DNA of 64,000 bases from Ralstonia wenshanensis (GCF_021173085.1 NZ_CP076413.1:2108001-2172000); one strand, 5' to 3'. Numbered from the stretch's first letter, positions 53,820 through 63,865 are shown. A program made the numbers and translations. The notes: a model not told the origin generated them from the letters alone.

Positions 53820-54761
53820 CTAGGGCGCCCGCTGGTGCACGGCGCTCGCCTGCACCAACCGCACCAACTGCATCAACGTCTCGGTGTGCGGCACGGGCAC
53901 CCCATGCCGGCGTCCCATCGCCACCACGGCGCCGTTGATGGATTCGATCTCGGTCGGACGCCCGGCAAGCACGTCCTGCAGCATCGACGGCTTGTGCCCG
54001 CGATGCGCGACGATGGCGTGCCGCACGTTGTCGTTCACCTTCGCGGCGTCAACCGTAATGCCGCTGGCGCGTGCCACGGCCAGCACTTCGTCCACGATGG
54101 TCAGCGCCAGCATTGGGCCGTCTTCCACCGCGCCCAGCGCGTCGACGGGCTGATTCAGCACCGTGCACAGCGGGTTCAGCGCGGCGTTGAAGGCGACTTT
54201 CTCCCACACAGCGCCCCATACGTTCGCATCGGCCTGACAGTTCAGGCCGGCGGCGCTGAGCGTATCGACCACGCGTGCCAGCATCGGACGCGGCGTGCCG
54301 TCTGCGGTCATCAGCCGGATCACGCCCGCGCCGTGGGAGCGCACGTGGCCCGGCCCAGCAAGATCCGCTGGCCACGTCGTCACGCCAACGAAGATGCGCT
54401 CCTGTGGCACGACCGACGCCAGCGCCTCCACATTGCCGAGCCCATTCTGCAGCGTCAGGACATGCGTTGAGGCGCCGACGAGATGACGCACGCTCGCCAA
54501 TGCGGCCCGTGTGTGCATCGCTTTGGTGAAGACGATCAGCACATCGGGTACCTCTGTCGCATCGCCCGGACGCAGCGCCTGCAGGTTCCGCACGTGACAA
54601 TCGCCGCGATCGGTTTCCAGCCGCAAACCGTGCGCAGCAATGGCGTGCAAATGCGCGTCGTTGATGTCGAGCAGCGTGACGTGCTTGTCGGCTTCGGCCA
54701 GCAGCCCGCCAAACAGCGAGCCCATTGCGCCCGCGCCGAGGATTGCGATCTTCATCGGCAT
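53820..54761 (-). CDS. Ketopantoate reductase (PanE/ApbA)-family oxidoreductase
   Basis: A 313-residue NADP-dependent enzyme: MKIAILGAGAMGSLFGGLLAEADKHVTLLD nucleotide loop, VLIVFTKAMHTRAALASVRHL, TLQNGLGNVEALA, KVAFNAALNPLCTVLNQPVDAL (catalytic Lys and Asn) and KPSMLQDVLAGRPTEIESINGAVVAMGRRHGVPVPHTETLMQLV. True PanE makes pantoate, but many family members reduce other 2-oxoacids. Located 6 bp after the aldehyde dehydrogenase, so the substrate may be an aromatic 2-oxoacid or ketoacid of this pathway. Confidence 0.85.
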   Translation of the reverse strand: MPMKIAILGAGAMGSLFGGLLAEADKHVTLLDINDAHLHAIAAHGLRLETDRGDCHVRNLQALRPGDATEVPDVLIVFTKAMHTRAALASVRHLVGASTHVLTLQNGLGNVEALASVVPQERIFVGVTTWPADLAGPGHVRSHGAGVIRLMTADGTPRPMLARVVDTLSAAGLNCQADANVWGAVWEKVAFNAALNPLCTVLNQPVDALGAVEDGPMLALTIVDEVLAVARASGITVDAAKVNDNVRHAIVAHRGHKPSMLQDVLAGRPTEIESINGAVVAMGRRHGVPVPHTETLMQLVRLVQASAVHQRAP

Positions 54762-54767
54762 CGTGGT

Positions 54768-56252
54768 TCAGAACGGGTAATGGCGCGGCGTGGTCTGCAC
54801 CGTCATCCAGCGCAGCTCGGTGAACTCCGCCACACCGGCGCGGCCGCCAAAGCGCCCGAAGCCGCTCGCCTTGACGCCGCCGAACGGCATTTGCGCCTCG
54901 TCGTGCACGGTCGGGCCGTTGATGTGGCAGATGCCAGATTCGATGCGGCGCGCAACGTTCATCGCCCGCGCCACATCGCGGCTGAACACGGCGGACGACA
55001 AGCCATACGCGTTGTCATTCGCGCAGGCGATGGCGGCATCGTCACCGCTCACGCGCACGATGCCCTTGACCGGACCGAATGATTCTTCCGCGTAGATCAG
55101 CATGTCGGACGTGACGTGGTCGAGCAGCGTGGCGGGCATCAGTGTGCTGTCTGCCTTGCCGCCGCACAGCAGCTTCGCGCCCTTGGCGAGCGCGTCGTCG
55201 ATGAGGTGATTGCAGCGTTCGACCGTGCTCATGTCGACCACCGAGCCCAGCACCGCCGGCCCCTTGCGTGGATCGCCCAGCGGCAGCGCTGCAGCCTTGG
55301 CAGCCAGCTTCGCGACAAACGTATCGGCGATGGATTCGTCGACGATGATGCGCTCGGTGGACATGCAGATCTGGCCAGAATTGGCGAATGCGCCAAACGC
55401 CGCACCATCTACAGCGGCGTCGATATCGGCATCTGCCAGCACGAGCAGCGGCGCTTTGCCGCCCAACTCCAGCACAGCAGGCTTCAGATACGTCGCGCAC
55501 ATCTGCGCGATGAGGCGACCCACGCGCGTGGAGCCAGTAAAGTTGACGCGCCGCACGGCCGGGTGGGCAATCATCGCCTCCACCACTGCCCCCGCGTCGG
55601 CCGGCGCATTCGTCACAAAATTGACGACGCCGCGTGGCAAGCCCGCCTCCTGCAAAGCTTCGATGATGAGCCCGTGCGTGGCGGGCGAAACTTCCGAGCC
55701 CTTGAGCACGACGGTGTTACCGCACGCCAGCGGCAACGCAATTGCACGCACCGCGAGGATGACCGGTGCATTCCACGGCGCGATGCCCAGCACAACGCCT
55801 GCCGGTTGGCGCACGCCCATGGCGAGGCTGCCTGGCACATCGGACGGAATGATCTCGCCCGCAATCTGCGTGACCATGGCGGCAGCTTCCTGCAAACCGC
55901 TCGCAGCGAGATGTACGTTGAAGCCGGCCCACAGCGCGGAGGCGCCGGTCTCCGCGGCCATCGCTGCAGCAAAAGCATCGCCCTTGGCTTCGAGCGCTTG
56001 CGCAGCACGCATCAGCAACGCGCGGCGCTCCGTCGGTCCTATGGCTGCCCAGGCGGGGAAGGCTGCAGCGGCGGCGTCGACAGCGCGACGGGCATCGTCC
56101 ACGGTGGCGGCTGGCGCTCTCGTGGCCACGGTGCCGTCAAGCGGATTCCGCCGCTCGAACACCGCACCACTGGCGGCGTGCACGCGTTCGCCGTTGATGA
56201 GCATCGAGATGGTCTGCACCGCATCCGGCGCGGCAATGTTCGTATTCGTCAT
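54768..56252 (-). CDS. Aldehyde dehydrogenase, benzaldehyde/salicylaldehyde/vanillin type
   Basis: A 494-residue NAD(P)-dependent ALDH. MGVRQPAGVVLGIAPWNAPVILAVRAIALPLACGNTVVLKGSE, VNFTGSTRVGRLIAQ, VLELGGKAPLLVLADAD (Glu), FANSGQICMSTERIIVDESIAD (Cys nucleophile) and MPFGGVKASGFGRFGG. The pattern of GQICMSTERI and KGSE fits vanillin/salicylaldehyde dehydrogenases. As it is immediately downstream of mdlC (one-base overlap), the likely substrate is benzaldehyde from benzoylformate. Confidence 0.9.
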   Translation of the reverse strand: MTNTNIAAPDAVQTISMLINGERVHAASGAVFERRNPLDGTVATRAPAATVDDARRAVDAAAAAFPAWAAIGPTERRALLMRAAQALEAKGDAFAAAMAAETGASALWAGFNVHLAASGLQEAAAMVTQIAGEIIPSDVPGSLAMGVRQPAGVVLGIAPWNAPVILAVRAIALPLACGNTVVLKGSEVSPATHGLIIEALQEAGLPRGVVNFVTNAPADAGAVVEAMIAHPAVRRVNFTGSTRVGRLIAQMCATYLKPAVLELGGKAPLLVLADADIDAAVDGAAFGAFANSGQICMSTERIIVDESIADTFVAKLAAKAAALPLGDPRKGPAVLGSVVDMSTVERCNHLIDDALAKGAKLLCGGKADSTLMPATLLDHVTSDMLIYAEESFGPVKGIVRVSGDDAAIACANDNAYGLSSAVFSRDVARAMNVARRIESGICHINGPTVHDEAQMPFGGVKASGFGRFGGRAGVAEFTELRWMTVQTTPRHYPF

Positions 56253-57841
56253 CAAGCGATCTCCACTTCAATCAAGGTTGGTCCGGCGGATTGCAGCCCT
56301 GTACGCAGTACGGATTCCAGCGCACGCGGGTCGCCCGCGCGCTGGCCAGTGCAACCCATCGCGCGGGCCAGGCCTACGAAATCGATGCCGTGCAGATCCG
56401 TGCCCTGCACCGCGTCGGTTGGCGCAAAGCCGAATACCGGGGCGAAATCCTGCAGGGCGGCATAGCGGCGGTTGTTCAGGATCACGAATGTCATGGGCAA
56501 CTTGAGCAGCGCCGCGCTCCACAACGCCTGGATCGAATACATGCTCGAACCATCGCCAATCAAGCCGATGACACGCTTACCAGGGGTGGCCAGAGCAACT
56601 CCCACGGCGGCGGGCATGCCGTAGCCCAAGCCGCCGCTGTCCATCGTGTAGAAGGCGCCGGCGCGGCGCATCGGCAGATAGGCCTGCATGGTCGCCCGGG
56701 CACTCGGGGCTTCTTCGACAACGATGTCTGTGGGTCCGCGTACAGCGTCGAGCGTCTGCAGAACAAAGGCCGCCGACATGGGCGACGCCGGCTCGGCGCG
56801 CGGCGATTCGACGCGTGGCGCGGGCAGCGGCCGTGCCGGTGGCGCGGGGCGGGCGAGCAGATCCAGCACACCCAGGCGGATGTTGCCAACGGCGGAAATG
56901 CCCTCCGGCGTCCACGCAGCGGTCGCTGGATCGTCGATCAACTGCACGAGCTTCGCCCCGACCGGCACATGCGGCCCATGGCCTTCCACGTGATACGTAA
57001 ACGCCGGGGCGCCGAGCGCGAACACCACGTCATGTCCCTGCAGGAGGCTGACGATCTTTTCACGCATGGCGGGAAGAAAACCGGCGAAAAGGCGGTGGTC
57101 TTCCGGAAACGCCCCGCGCCCTGCCATCGGCGCGGTGAACACGCGCGCGTTGTGGGTCTCGGCGAGTTGCACGACGGCATCCCACGCGCCAGCGCGATCG
57201 ACCGCGGCCCCAACCACGAACGCCGGCCGCTGCGCCGCGTCGAGCAGGTCGCCGATGCGCGCCAGCATGACCGGATCGGGCCGCACCGCTGTCGCCACTT
57301 CGTGCACGGCAACAGGCGCGGCAGGCTGGTCCCAGTCATCCACGGGAATCGACACCAGCACGGGGCCGCGCGGCTCCTGCATCGCAATGTGATATGCGCG
57401 GGCCAGCGCCAGCGGCACATCTTGCGCACGCGCGGGCTCAGCGCTCCACTTCACATACGGCTTGGGCAGTTCCGTCGCCTGGTTGGAAGCCAGGAACGGA
57501 TCAAATGGCAGGATGGACCGCGCCTGCTGCCCGGCGGTAATCACAAGCGGCGTACGGTTCTTGAAGGCCGTGAAGATATTGCCCATGGCATTGCCGACAC
57601 CGGCCGCCGAATGCAGGTTCACCAGCGCGGCATTGCCCGTTGCCTGCGCAAAGCCGTCCGCCATGCCGACCACCACGGCTTCCTGCAAGCCCAGGATGTA
57701 GCGGAAATCCTCCGGAAAATCGCGAAACATCGGCAACTCGGTCGAGCCCGGATTGCCGAACACGTAGGTCATGCCGAGTCGGCGCAGCAAGTCGATCGTG
57801 GCGTCGCGCACGGTGGTCAGCGCGAGCGAAGTGCGGGTCAT
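56252..57841 (-). CDS. mdlC: Benzoylformate decarboxylase
   Basis: A 529-residue ThDP-dependent decarboxylase (benzoylformate to benzaldehyde + CO2). Active-site residues known from the Pseudomonas enzyme are conserved with a +7 shift: Ser33 (NPGSTELP), Glu54 (GLQEAVVVGMADG), His77 (VNLHSAAGVGNAMG), and His284 (FTYHVEGHG). The ThDP/Mg motif is LIGDGSSMYSIQALWSAALLKLPMTFVILNN. A Pro/Arg-rich linker (LLARPAPPARPLPAPRVESPRAEPASP) is unusual. The upstream mandelate enzymes (mdlA/B) are not in the window. First gene of the operon, divergent from a LysR gene. Confidence 0.92.
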   Translation of the reverse strand: MTRTSLALTTVRDATIDLLRRLGMTYVFGNPGSTELPMFRDFPEDFRYILGLQEAVVVGMADGFAQATGNAALVNLHSAAGVGNAMGNIFTAFKNRTPLVITAGQQARSILPFDPFLASNQATELPKPYVKWSAEPARAQDVPLALARAYHIAMQEPRGPVLVSIPVDDWDQPAAPVAVHEVATAVRPDPVMLARIGDLLDAAQRPAFVVGAAVDRAGAWDAVVQLAETHNARVFTAPMAGRGAFPEDHRLFAGFLPAMREKIVSLLQGHDVVFALGAPAFTYHVEGHGPHVPVGAKLVQLIDDPATAAWTPEGISAVGNIRLGVLDLLARPAPPARPLPAPRVESPRAEPASPMSAAFVLQTLDAVRGPTDIVVEEAPSARATMQAYLPMRRAGAFYTMDSGGLGYGMPAAVGVALATPGKRVIGLIGDGSSMYSIQALWSAALLKLPMTFVILNNRRYAALQDFAPVFGFAPTDAVQGTDLHGIDFVGLARAMGCTGQRAGDPRALESVLRTGLQSAGPTLIEVEIA

Positions 57842-57933
57842 ACAGGCAGCCTCCTAGAAACAGGCTGCCAGTATGGAATCCGTAGCGATTAACGCGATAT
57901 TGAATTATTTCGGAAAAGTCATTACCTTCCAGC

Positions 57934-58833
57934 ATGACTTTCGATCTGCGTCAGTTGCGCGCCTTCACCACCATCGTTTCCACGGGCAGCCTCGGGCGTG
58001 CGGCAGAGGTGCTGCACGTCACGCAACCTGCGCTCAGCCGCATCGTCAAGCGGTTAGAAGACGAAGTGGGCGCCCCGCTGTTCGAGCGGCATTCCAAGGG
58101 AATGCAACTCACGGCCATCGGGCAGGCGCTCCTGCCGCACGCGTCGCTGCTCCAGCACGAGGCCAATTACGCACAGGAAGAGATCAACGCGATGCGCGGC
58201 CTTGCCAAGGGCACCATCCGCGTGGGTGCGGTGGGCAGCATCGCAAGCTATGTCTTGCCGCTGGCCGTCGGCACGGTGGTAGCCCGCTGGCCGAACCTGC
58301 GCGTAGAGATCTTGGAAGGCGTATGGGACCGGCTGGCCGAAGGGTTGGTCAAGCACGAGATCGACCTCGCGCTTTCCATGGCGATGGCGGATACCGATGA
58401 AATCATCGCCATCGCGGATTGCCGCTGGGCGGATGCGAGTTTCGTGGTCGCGTCGCCGGAGCATTCGCTACGCCATCGCCCAGGCCTGACATTGGCCGAT
58501 ACGCTGGATGCATTCTGGGCCGTTCCGCCGCGCGGCACCGGCCCGTACGAGCACATGCGCCAGGTATTCGAAGCCGCCGGTCTTGGGCTGCCGAATATCG
58601 TTGTGGAAACGCGCTCGGTGACGGCACTCAAGAGCCTGGTGGCGCGCTCCGGCTTCCTGAGCTGGATGGCCGAACCGATGATCGATGCCGAGCGCCGCGC
58701 CGGCGTGATCGAGCCATTGCCGATTCCCGGCCTGGTGGCACGCCGCACGCTCACCGCGTTCCGCCGCCGGCACGGCATTCTGCCGAGCCCGGCCGTCAAG
58801 CTGCTCGAAGCGTTGCGCGAGCTGACGGCGTAG
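57934..58833 (+). CDS. LysR-family regulator of the benzoylformate cluster
   Basis: A 299-residue LTTR: MTFDLRQLRAFTTIVSTGSLGRAAEVLHVTQPALSRIVKRLEDEVGAPLFERHSKGMQLTAIGQALLPHASLLQHEANYA, then an effector domain (GAVGSIASYVLPLAVGTVVARWPNLRVEILEGVWDRLAEGLVKHEIDLALS). Divergently transcribed from mdlC across 92 bp that contain an AT-rich T-N11-A-like stretch (GATATTGAATTATTTC), the expected shared control site. The effector is presumably benzoylformate or a related acid. Confidence 0.9.
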   Translation: MTFDLRQLRAFTTIVSTGSLGRAAEVLHVTQPALSRIVKRLEDEVGAPLFERHSKGMQLTAIGQALLPHASLLQHEANYAQEEINAMRGLAKGTIRVGAVGSIASYVLPLAVGTVVARWPNLRVEILEGVWDRLAEGLVKHEIDLALSMAMADTDEIIAIADCRWADASFVVASPEHSLRHRPGLTLADTLDAFWAVPPRGTGPYEHMRQVFEAAGLGLPNIVVETRSVTALKSLVARSGFLSWMAEPMIDAERRAGVIEPLPIPGLVARRTLTAFRRRHGILPSPAVKLLEALRELTA

Positions 58834-58845
58834 GCGGCCTGCGCC

Positions 58846-59442
58846 CTACTTCTTCTCGCGCGGCACGCGGCCAAGCAGGAAGAATTCGTCATTGGGCCGC
58901 ATCGAAATCACATTCGCCATGCGATTCGACAGGCCAAAGAAGGCGGTGATGCCGGTGATATCCCAAATGTCCTCATCATCGAAGCCGAGCCCGCGCAGTG
59001 CTTCATAGTCGGCGTCATTGACGCTGTGCGATTCGGTGCAGACCTTCATCGCAAAGTCGAGCATGGCGCGCTGGCGGGGCGTGATATCGGCCTTGCGGTA
59101 ATTGACGGCGATCTGGTCGGCCACCAGTGGCTTCTTCTCGTAGATGCGCAGGATGGCGCCGTGTGCGACCACGCAATACAGGCACTGGTTGGCGGCGGAC
59201 GTGGCGACCACGATCATCTCGCGCTCGCCCTTGGTGAGGCTGCTGCCATCGCGCAGCATCAGGGCATCGTGGTATGCAAAGAAGGCGCGGCACTCGTCGG
59301 GCCGATGCGACAGCGCCAGGAAGACGTTCGGCACAAAGCCGCTCTTCTCCTGCACCTCCAGGATGCGCGCGCGGATATCTTCGGGAATGTCTGCCAGTTC
59401 AGGAACGGGGAACCGGCTGATGGGCGGCGTTGTGGTCGTCAC
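58846..59442 (-). CDS. AhpD-like carboxymuconolactone decarboxylase/peroxidase-related protein
   Basis: A 198-residue protein with the AhpD-type redox motif ANQCLYCVVAHGAILRI (CxxCxxxH) and RDGSSLTKGEREMIVVATS, matching the uncharacterized peroxidase-related enzyme family. The start is GTG, fixed by AGGAG six bases upstream (CAAAGGAGACATC). Converges on the LysR gene with 12 bp between stops and is followed by msbA on the same strand with 51 bp upstream spacing. May use lipoylated or thioredoxin-type partners as AhpD does. Confidence 0.85.
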   Translation of the reverse strand: MTTTTPPISRFPVPELADIPEDIRARILEVQEKSGFVPNVFLALSHRPDECRAFFAYHDALMLRDGSSLTKGEREMIVVATSAANQCLYCVVAHGAILRIYEKKPLVADQIAVNYRKADITPRQRAMLDFAMKVCTESHSVNDADYEALRGLGFDDEDIWDITGITAFFGLSNRMANVISMRPNDEFFLLGRVPREKK

Positions 59443-59493
59443 GATGTCTCCTTTGTTGTGAGCATCCTGAGCACGCCGCCCGAAAGGCAAGGC

Positions 59494-61263
59494 TTACTGG
59501 GTGGCGAACTGGATGCGATGCAGTCCAGCATACAACCCATCGCGCTCGATGAGCTCGCGGTGCGTGCCGGCTTCTGCAATCTTGCCGTGCTCGAGCACGA
59601 TGATGCGGTCGGCATTTTCGATGGTCGACAGGCGGTGCGCGATCACCAGCGTCGTACGGCCTTCCATCAGGCGCTCGAGCGCGGCCTGCACCTGGCGTTC
59701 GGACTCCGAATCCAGTGCGGACGTCGCTTCGTCCAGGATCAGGATCGGCGCGTCTTTGTAGATCGCGCGTGCAATCGCCAAGCGCTGGCGCTGGCCACCA
59801 GACAGCTTCGAACCGTTGTCGCCGACATTGGTATCGATACCCTCGGGCAGATTGTCGACCACATCGGTCAGGTAGGCTGCTTCCAGCGCACGGCGCACGC
59901 GGGCCATGTCGATCTCGGAGGCGTCTCGCGCGCCATAGGCCACGTTGGCGGCAATGGTGTCGTTGAACAGCACCACATCCTGGCTCACGAAGGCAATCTG
60001 GCGGCGCAAGTCGTGCAGCGCCAGATCCGCTAGCGCTTCGCCGTCGAGCGAGATCGTGCCCGAGGTGGGATCAAAGAAGCGCGGCAGCAGGTTCACCAGC
60101 GTGGTCTTGCCGCTGCCCGATGGCCCGACCAGCGCAACGACCTCGCCCGGCTTGACGTGCAGGTTGACGTTGTCAAGCGCTGCCCGGCCGTCTTCGCCAT
60201 AGCGGAACGTGACGTTGTCAAAGCGGACGTCGCCACGGGCGCGATCAATCTTCTTGCCACCTTCTTGCGGTTCGATCGGTGTGTCGATCAGGCCGAAGAT
60301 GAACTCGGCGGCGGTCAGGCCGCGCTGCAGCGGCTGATTCACGTCGGTCAAGTGCTTGAGCGGCGAGATCAACAGCAGCATCGCCATCACGAAGCCGGTA
60401 AAGCCGCCGACCGTGGTCTGGTTGGCCTGTGCCTGCATCATGGCAATGGCCAGGATGATCGACAGCGCCAGCGCCGCCAGAAACTGCGTCACCGGCTGGT
60501 TCAGGCCACCGGCCACGGCCACGCGCATGGCGTAACCACGCAGACGATTCGTCATGGCATTGAAGCGCAGCGATTCATACGCCTCGCCGCCATGCAGCTT
60601 GACGACCTTGTAGCCGCCCACGGCTTCCTCCACCACATAGGCGGCCTGGTTGGTCAGGTTCTGGCTCTCGCGGTTGAGCGAGCGCAGCCGGCGGTTGATA
60701 CGCGACATCAGCAGCCCGATGATCGGCAAGATCACCGCCACCACCAGCGTCAGGCGCCAATTGGTATAGAAGAGGAAGATCAGCAGCGCCAGCACGGTCA
60801 TCGAATCGCGCACCAGCGTGATGAACACGCCGGTGAGCACCTGCAGCACCTGGTTCACTTCAAAGATGACCGCGTTGATGATCGACGCCGCCGTATTGCG
60901 CTGATAGTACGAAGCGGGCGCCTGCAGCAGGCGCTCGAACATCTTCATCCGCAGATTCAGCAGCACCTTGTTCGACACCAGGCTCAACAGATACGTCGAC
61001 GCAAACTGCGCGATGCCGCGCACCACGGCAATGCCCACCAGCATGGCCGGCACCTGCCACAGCCTGCCGGCGTATTCACCGCCGAAGCCCTGATCCAGCA
61101 AATCCTTTACGACCTTCGGGATGATCCCCTCAGTGGCCGCCACCACGCCCATGGCGACCATTGCCAGGATGAAGGCGGTCAATTCGGGGCGCAGGTAGCC
61201 CCATAACCGCTTGAGCATCGGCTTGGCGGGCGCTGGGTGATCAGACTTTGCTTGTATACTCAC
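59494..61263 (-). CDS. msbA: Lipid A export ABC transporter MsbA
   Basis: A 589-residue half-transporter that flips lipid A-core across the inner membrane. The transmembrane domain (residues 20-320, [28 protein letters not shown] at the start) precedes the ATPase domain: [52 protein letters not shown], signature [16 protein letters not shown], Walker [24 protein letters not shown] and HRLSTI. It starts with GTG; the internal [12 protein letters not shown] could also be the start. Neighbouring LPS glycosyltransferases support the assignment. Confidence 0.94.
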   Translation of the reverse strand: MSIQAKSDHPAPAKPMLKRLWGYLRPELTAFILAMVAMGVVAATEGIIPKVVKDLLDQGFGGEYAGRLWQVPAMLVGIAVVRGIAQFASTYLLSLVSNKVLLNLRMKMFERLLQAPASYYQRNTAASIINAVIFEVNQVLQVLTGVFITLVRDSMTVLALLIFLFYTNWRLTLVVAVILPIIGLLMSRINRRLRSLNRESQNLTNQAAYVVEEAVGGYKVVKLHGGEAYESLRFNAMTNRLRGYAMRVAVAGGLNQPVTQFLAALALSIILAIAMMQAQANQTTVGGFTGFVMAMLLLISPLKHLTDVNQPLQRGLTAAEFIFGLIDTPIEPQEGGKKIDRARGDVRFDNVTFRYGEDGRAALDNVNLHVKPGEVVALVGPSGSGKTTLVNLLPRFFDPTSGTISLDGEALADLALHDLRRQIAFVSQDVVLFNDTIAANVAYGARDASEIDMARVRRALEAAYLTDVVDNLPEGIDTNVGDNGSKLSGGQRQRLAIARAIYKDAPILILDEATSALDSESERQVQAALERLMEGRTTLVIAHRLSTIENADRIIVLEHGKIAEAGTHRELIERDGLYAGLHRIQFATQ

Positions 61264-61451
61264 GGCGTTTTCAAATGAGGGTGGGCAGCTTGCGTCGCAT
61301 GGCGGTCAGCGCCGCCGACATAAAGTGCGTTGCAGCAGCTGTCATCCGACAGACGGGCGACCCGGCATTTTAGCGGCAATCGACCACCCGGCCCATTCTG
61401 CTGCGCAATCCCAGGTCCAGACTGGCCTACGCATCATCTGACGCTTCTGCA

Positions 61452-62234
61452 ATGAGTTCGCGCGTTCCCACGTTTTTCATCAATCTTGAGCACGACGCCG
61501 GACGCCGCGAGGCGCTGGAACGCCAGCTTGACGCGCTGGGCCTGCCGCACAGCCGTTTCCCAGCTGTGTACGGCAAGGCGCTCCCCGCCGACGAACTTGC
61601 GCGCCACTACGATCATGCGCGCGCGACGAGTCAAAGCCGCGAATTGACTGTCGGCGAAGTCGGCTGCGCGCTGAGCCACCTAGGTGTCTACCGGGCAATG
61701 ATCGAGCAGAACCTGCCCTACGCGCTCATCCTGGAAGACGATGCAAAGCTCGGGCCGGATGTGCCAGCCGTGCTCGACGCGCTCGCACAGAGCGTGTCGC
61801 CCGACGAACCGGTCGTCACATTGCTCACGCACATCGACCGTTACTACAAGCGCAGCGCCCGGCCGCTGACAGCTGACCACCGCACGGTCAAACTTGCCAA
61901 CTACCAGTGGCTTGCGCATGGCTATTTCATCACGCGCGCGGCGGCCAAGCGCATGGTCGAGCAGCTCTATCCCGTGTGGCTGGCCGCAGACTATTGGTAC
62001 AAGTTCGAGCGCGAAGGCATCGTGCAGATACGCGCGGTCGTGCCTTATGTGATTGGCGTGCAGCACTTCGATAGCGGCTCCAACCTGGAAGCCGATCGCG
62101 CCATCAAAAGTCGTGAAGCCGACAACCGGCTCGGGGTCGGCCATCATCTGCACCAGATCGTGGTGCGCAAGTTCCTCTATCAGATATTCGTGCGGCCGTT
62201 CCTCGGCATCGTGAAGCAGAAGAAGACCTGGTGA
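61452..62234 (+). CDS. Glycosyltransferase family 25 (LPS biosynthesis)
   Basis: A 260-residue GT25 protein: VPTFFINLEHDAGRREALERQLDALGLPHSRFPAVYGKALP, TVGEVGCALSHLGVYRAMIEQNLPYALILEDDAKL with the family LEDD motif and a conserved GYFITRAAAKRM. Transfers a hexose to the LPS core or O-chain; the acceptor is unknown. Divergent from msbA with a 188-bp intergenic space. It is one of the LPS genes bounding the right end. Confidence 0.88.
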   Translation: MSSRVPTFFINLEHDAGRREALERQLDALGLPHSRFPAVYGKALPADELARHYDHARATSQSRELTVGEVGCALSHLGVYRAMIEQNLPYALILEDDAKLGPDVPAVLDALAQSVSPDEPVVTLLTHIDRYYKRSARPLTADHRTVKLANYQWLAHGYFITRAAAKRMVEQLYPVWLAADYWYKFEREGIVQIRAVVPYVIGVQHFDSGSNLEADRAIKSREADNRLGVGHHLHQIVVRKFLYQIFVRPFLGIVKQKKTW

Positions 62235-62250
62235 GCATGATGGCGCCCGC

Positions 62251-63093
62251 TCAGGCGCCTTGCTCTCGCAGTTCTGCAAGCCCGACTTCCGCGCGGATGA
62301 TGTCAGTATTCCGGCGAGCCATCATGCGCTGATAGTTAGGGCTCTCCTGCGCGCGCGATTGTTCGCGATGCCATAGGTGGAAGACTTCGGTCGCGCAGAA
62401 GCCGCGCTTGCGCCGCACACCTGCGTTGTACAGGCGGACCGCCAGATCGGCGTCTTCATGGCCCCACCCGACGAAGCTCTGATCGAAGCCGTTCACGCGT
62501 TCGAAATCGCTGCGCCACACGCCAAGGTTGCAGCTCTTGATGCCGCGCAGGCTGGTGTCCTTGAAAGTGCGCGGCACCGGCAAACCCGGCACCAATAGCG
62601 GCAGGAATTTGTTGATGCGGCCCGCGCGCCAGGCGGCAAACCAATACGCGCGGTCCTTCAGGTGGATATCGATCTGCTGGGCGACGACCTCACGCGTCAT
62701 CGCTTCATTCAGGAGGATGCGGCTGCCGGACAGCAGGCGCCCCCGCTCCGCCAACGCGCGATGCCGCGCCACGAAATCCGGACGCGGCACGCAATCGCCA
62801 TCGAGAAAAACGAGGTAGTCGGCGTCTGTCGCCAGCACGCCGCGGTTGCGGATCTCACCCGCGCGAAAACCGTCATCGGGATGCCAGGCATGGCGTAGTG
62901 GATACGGCGCAGTCTTGACAGCGGCTTCGACCGCCACGCGTGTGTCATCGCGCGAACCGTCGTCAGCGACGACGACGTCGAATGCGTGGTCGGTCTGTGC
63001 GCCACAGCCGGCCAGTACGCGAGCCAGCGCGTCCGGGCGGTTATACGTCGTAACGATGAGGGCGATGCGACGCGGCGGCTCAGCGCTTGCCAT
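62251..63093 (-). CDS. Glycosyltransferase family 2 (galactosyltransferase-like C-terminal domain)
   Basis: A 280-residue GT2: RRIALIVTTYNRPDALARVLAG, DVVVADDGSRDDT, VFLDGDCVPRPDF (DxD), then SFVGWGHEDADLAVRLYNAGVRRKRGFCATEVFHLWHRE, the GalNAc-transferase-like C-terminal module. Overlaps the next GT2 by 14 bp. Adds a sugar to the LPS core/O-chain. Convergent with the GT25 gene (16 bp between stops). Confidence 0.88.
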   Translation of the reverse strand: MASAEPPRRIALIVTTYNRPDALARVLAGCGAQTDHAFDVVVADDGSRDDTRVAVEAAVKTAPYPLRHAWHPDDGFRAGEIRNRGVLATDADYLVFLDGDCVPRPDFVARHRALAERGRLLSGSRILLNEAMTREVVAQQIDIHLKDRAYWFAAWRAGRINKFLPLLVPGLPVPRTFKDTSLRGIKSCNLGVWRSDFERVNGFDQSFVGWGHEDADLAVRLYNAGVRRKRGFCATEVFHLWHREQSRAQESPNYQRMMARRNTDIIRAEVGLAELREQGA

Positions 63094-63853
63094 GACGATG
63101 CAGCATCATCAGCTTGATGTAGCGGTAGTACGTGCCCTCGGCGTTCGACACGGCGAGCATGAAGCCCTCCGCACCATCGAGGAAACCACGCTGGATGATG
63201 TACGTACGGATGAACGCCCACAGCCCGTGACCAATGGCACTGCCCAGCGACGCGCGCTTGCCCTTGGCATAGGCTGCGGCCGCACCGGCGGTCGAATAAT
63301 CGTTCGCCTTGTCAAGCGCAGCCTTCAGGTCGGGAATCGAGTAGTGAATGATCGGCGCGCGGAAGTCGCCCACCGTACCCTCGAAGACCAGGTGCGAGTG
63401 CACCGGCGCATCGAAGAACGTCACCTGTTCACGCTTGAAGAAGCGGCGGATGCGGTCCGGCCACCAGCCCGAATGCTTCATGAAGCGACCGCAGAAACTG
63501 GAGCTGCGCGGCATCGAATAAACAGTGTGCGAGCTGCCCGATTCCAGGACGGCGATCATCTCGGCACGCAACTCGGGGCTGATGCGCTCGTCGGCGTCCA
63601 GCGAGAGCACCCAGTCGGTACGCGCCTCGCGCAAGGCACGGTTGGACTGCTCGCCGTAGCCGGGCCAGTCGGTCTCGAACACGCGCGCACCTAGCTGGCG
63701 GCAAATATCTTGCGTGCCGTCCGTGCTACCCGAGTCGAAGACGATGACATCGTCCGCCCAGTCGCGCACCGAGCGGATGCAGTCGCCGATATCAGCGGCT
63801 TCGTTCTTGGCGACGATGATGACGGCGAGCGTGGCTCGATTGGATGCGGACAT
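63080..63853 (-). CDS. Glycosyltransferase family 2 (WaaE/KdtX-like LPS core transferase)
   Basis: A 257-residue GT2: LAVIIVAKNEAADIGDCIRSVRDWADDVIVFDSGSTDGTQDICRQLGARVFETDWPGYGEQSNRALREARTDWVLSLDADERISPELRAEM, with the WaaE/KdtX-type LSLDADE; the family adds beta-glucose or heptose to the inner core. Upstream of the other GT2 with overlapping ends, so both are coupled. Confidence 0.87.
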   Translation of the reverse strand: MSASNRATLAVIIVAKNEAADIGDCIRSVRDWADDVIVFDSGSTDGTQDICRQLGARVFETDWPGYGEQSNRALREARTDWVLSLDADERISPELRAEMIAVLESGSSHTVYSMPRSSSFCGRFMKHSGWWPDRIRRFFKREQVTFFDAPVHSHLVFEGTVGDFRAPIIHYSIPDLKAALDKANDYSTAGAAAAYAKGKRASLGSAIGHGLWAFIRTYIIQRGFLDGAEGFMLAVSNAEGTYYRYIKLMMLHRHGKR

Positions 63854-63865
63854 GCGAAAGCGATC

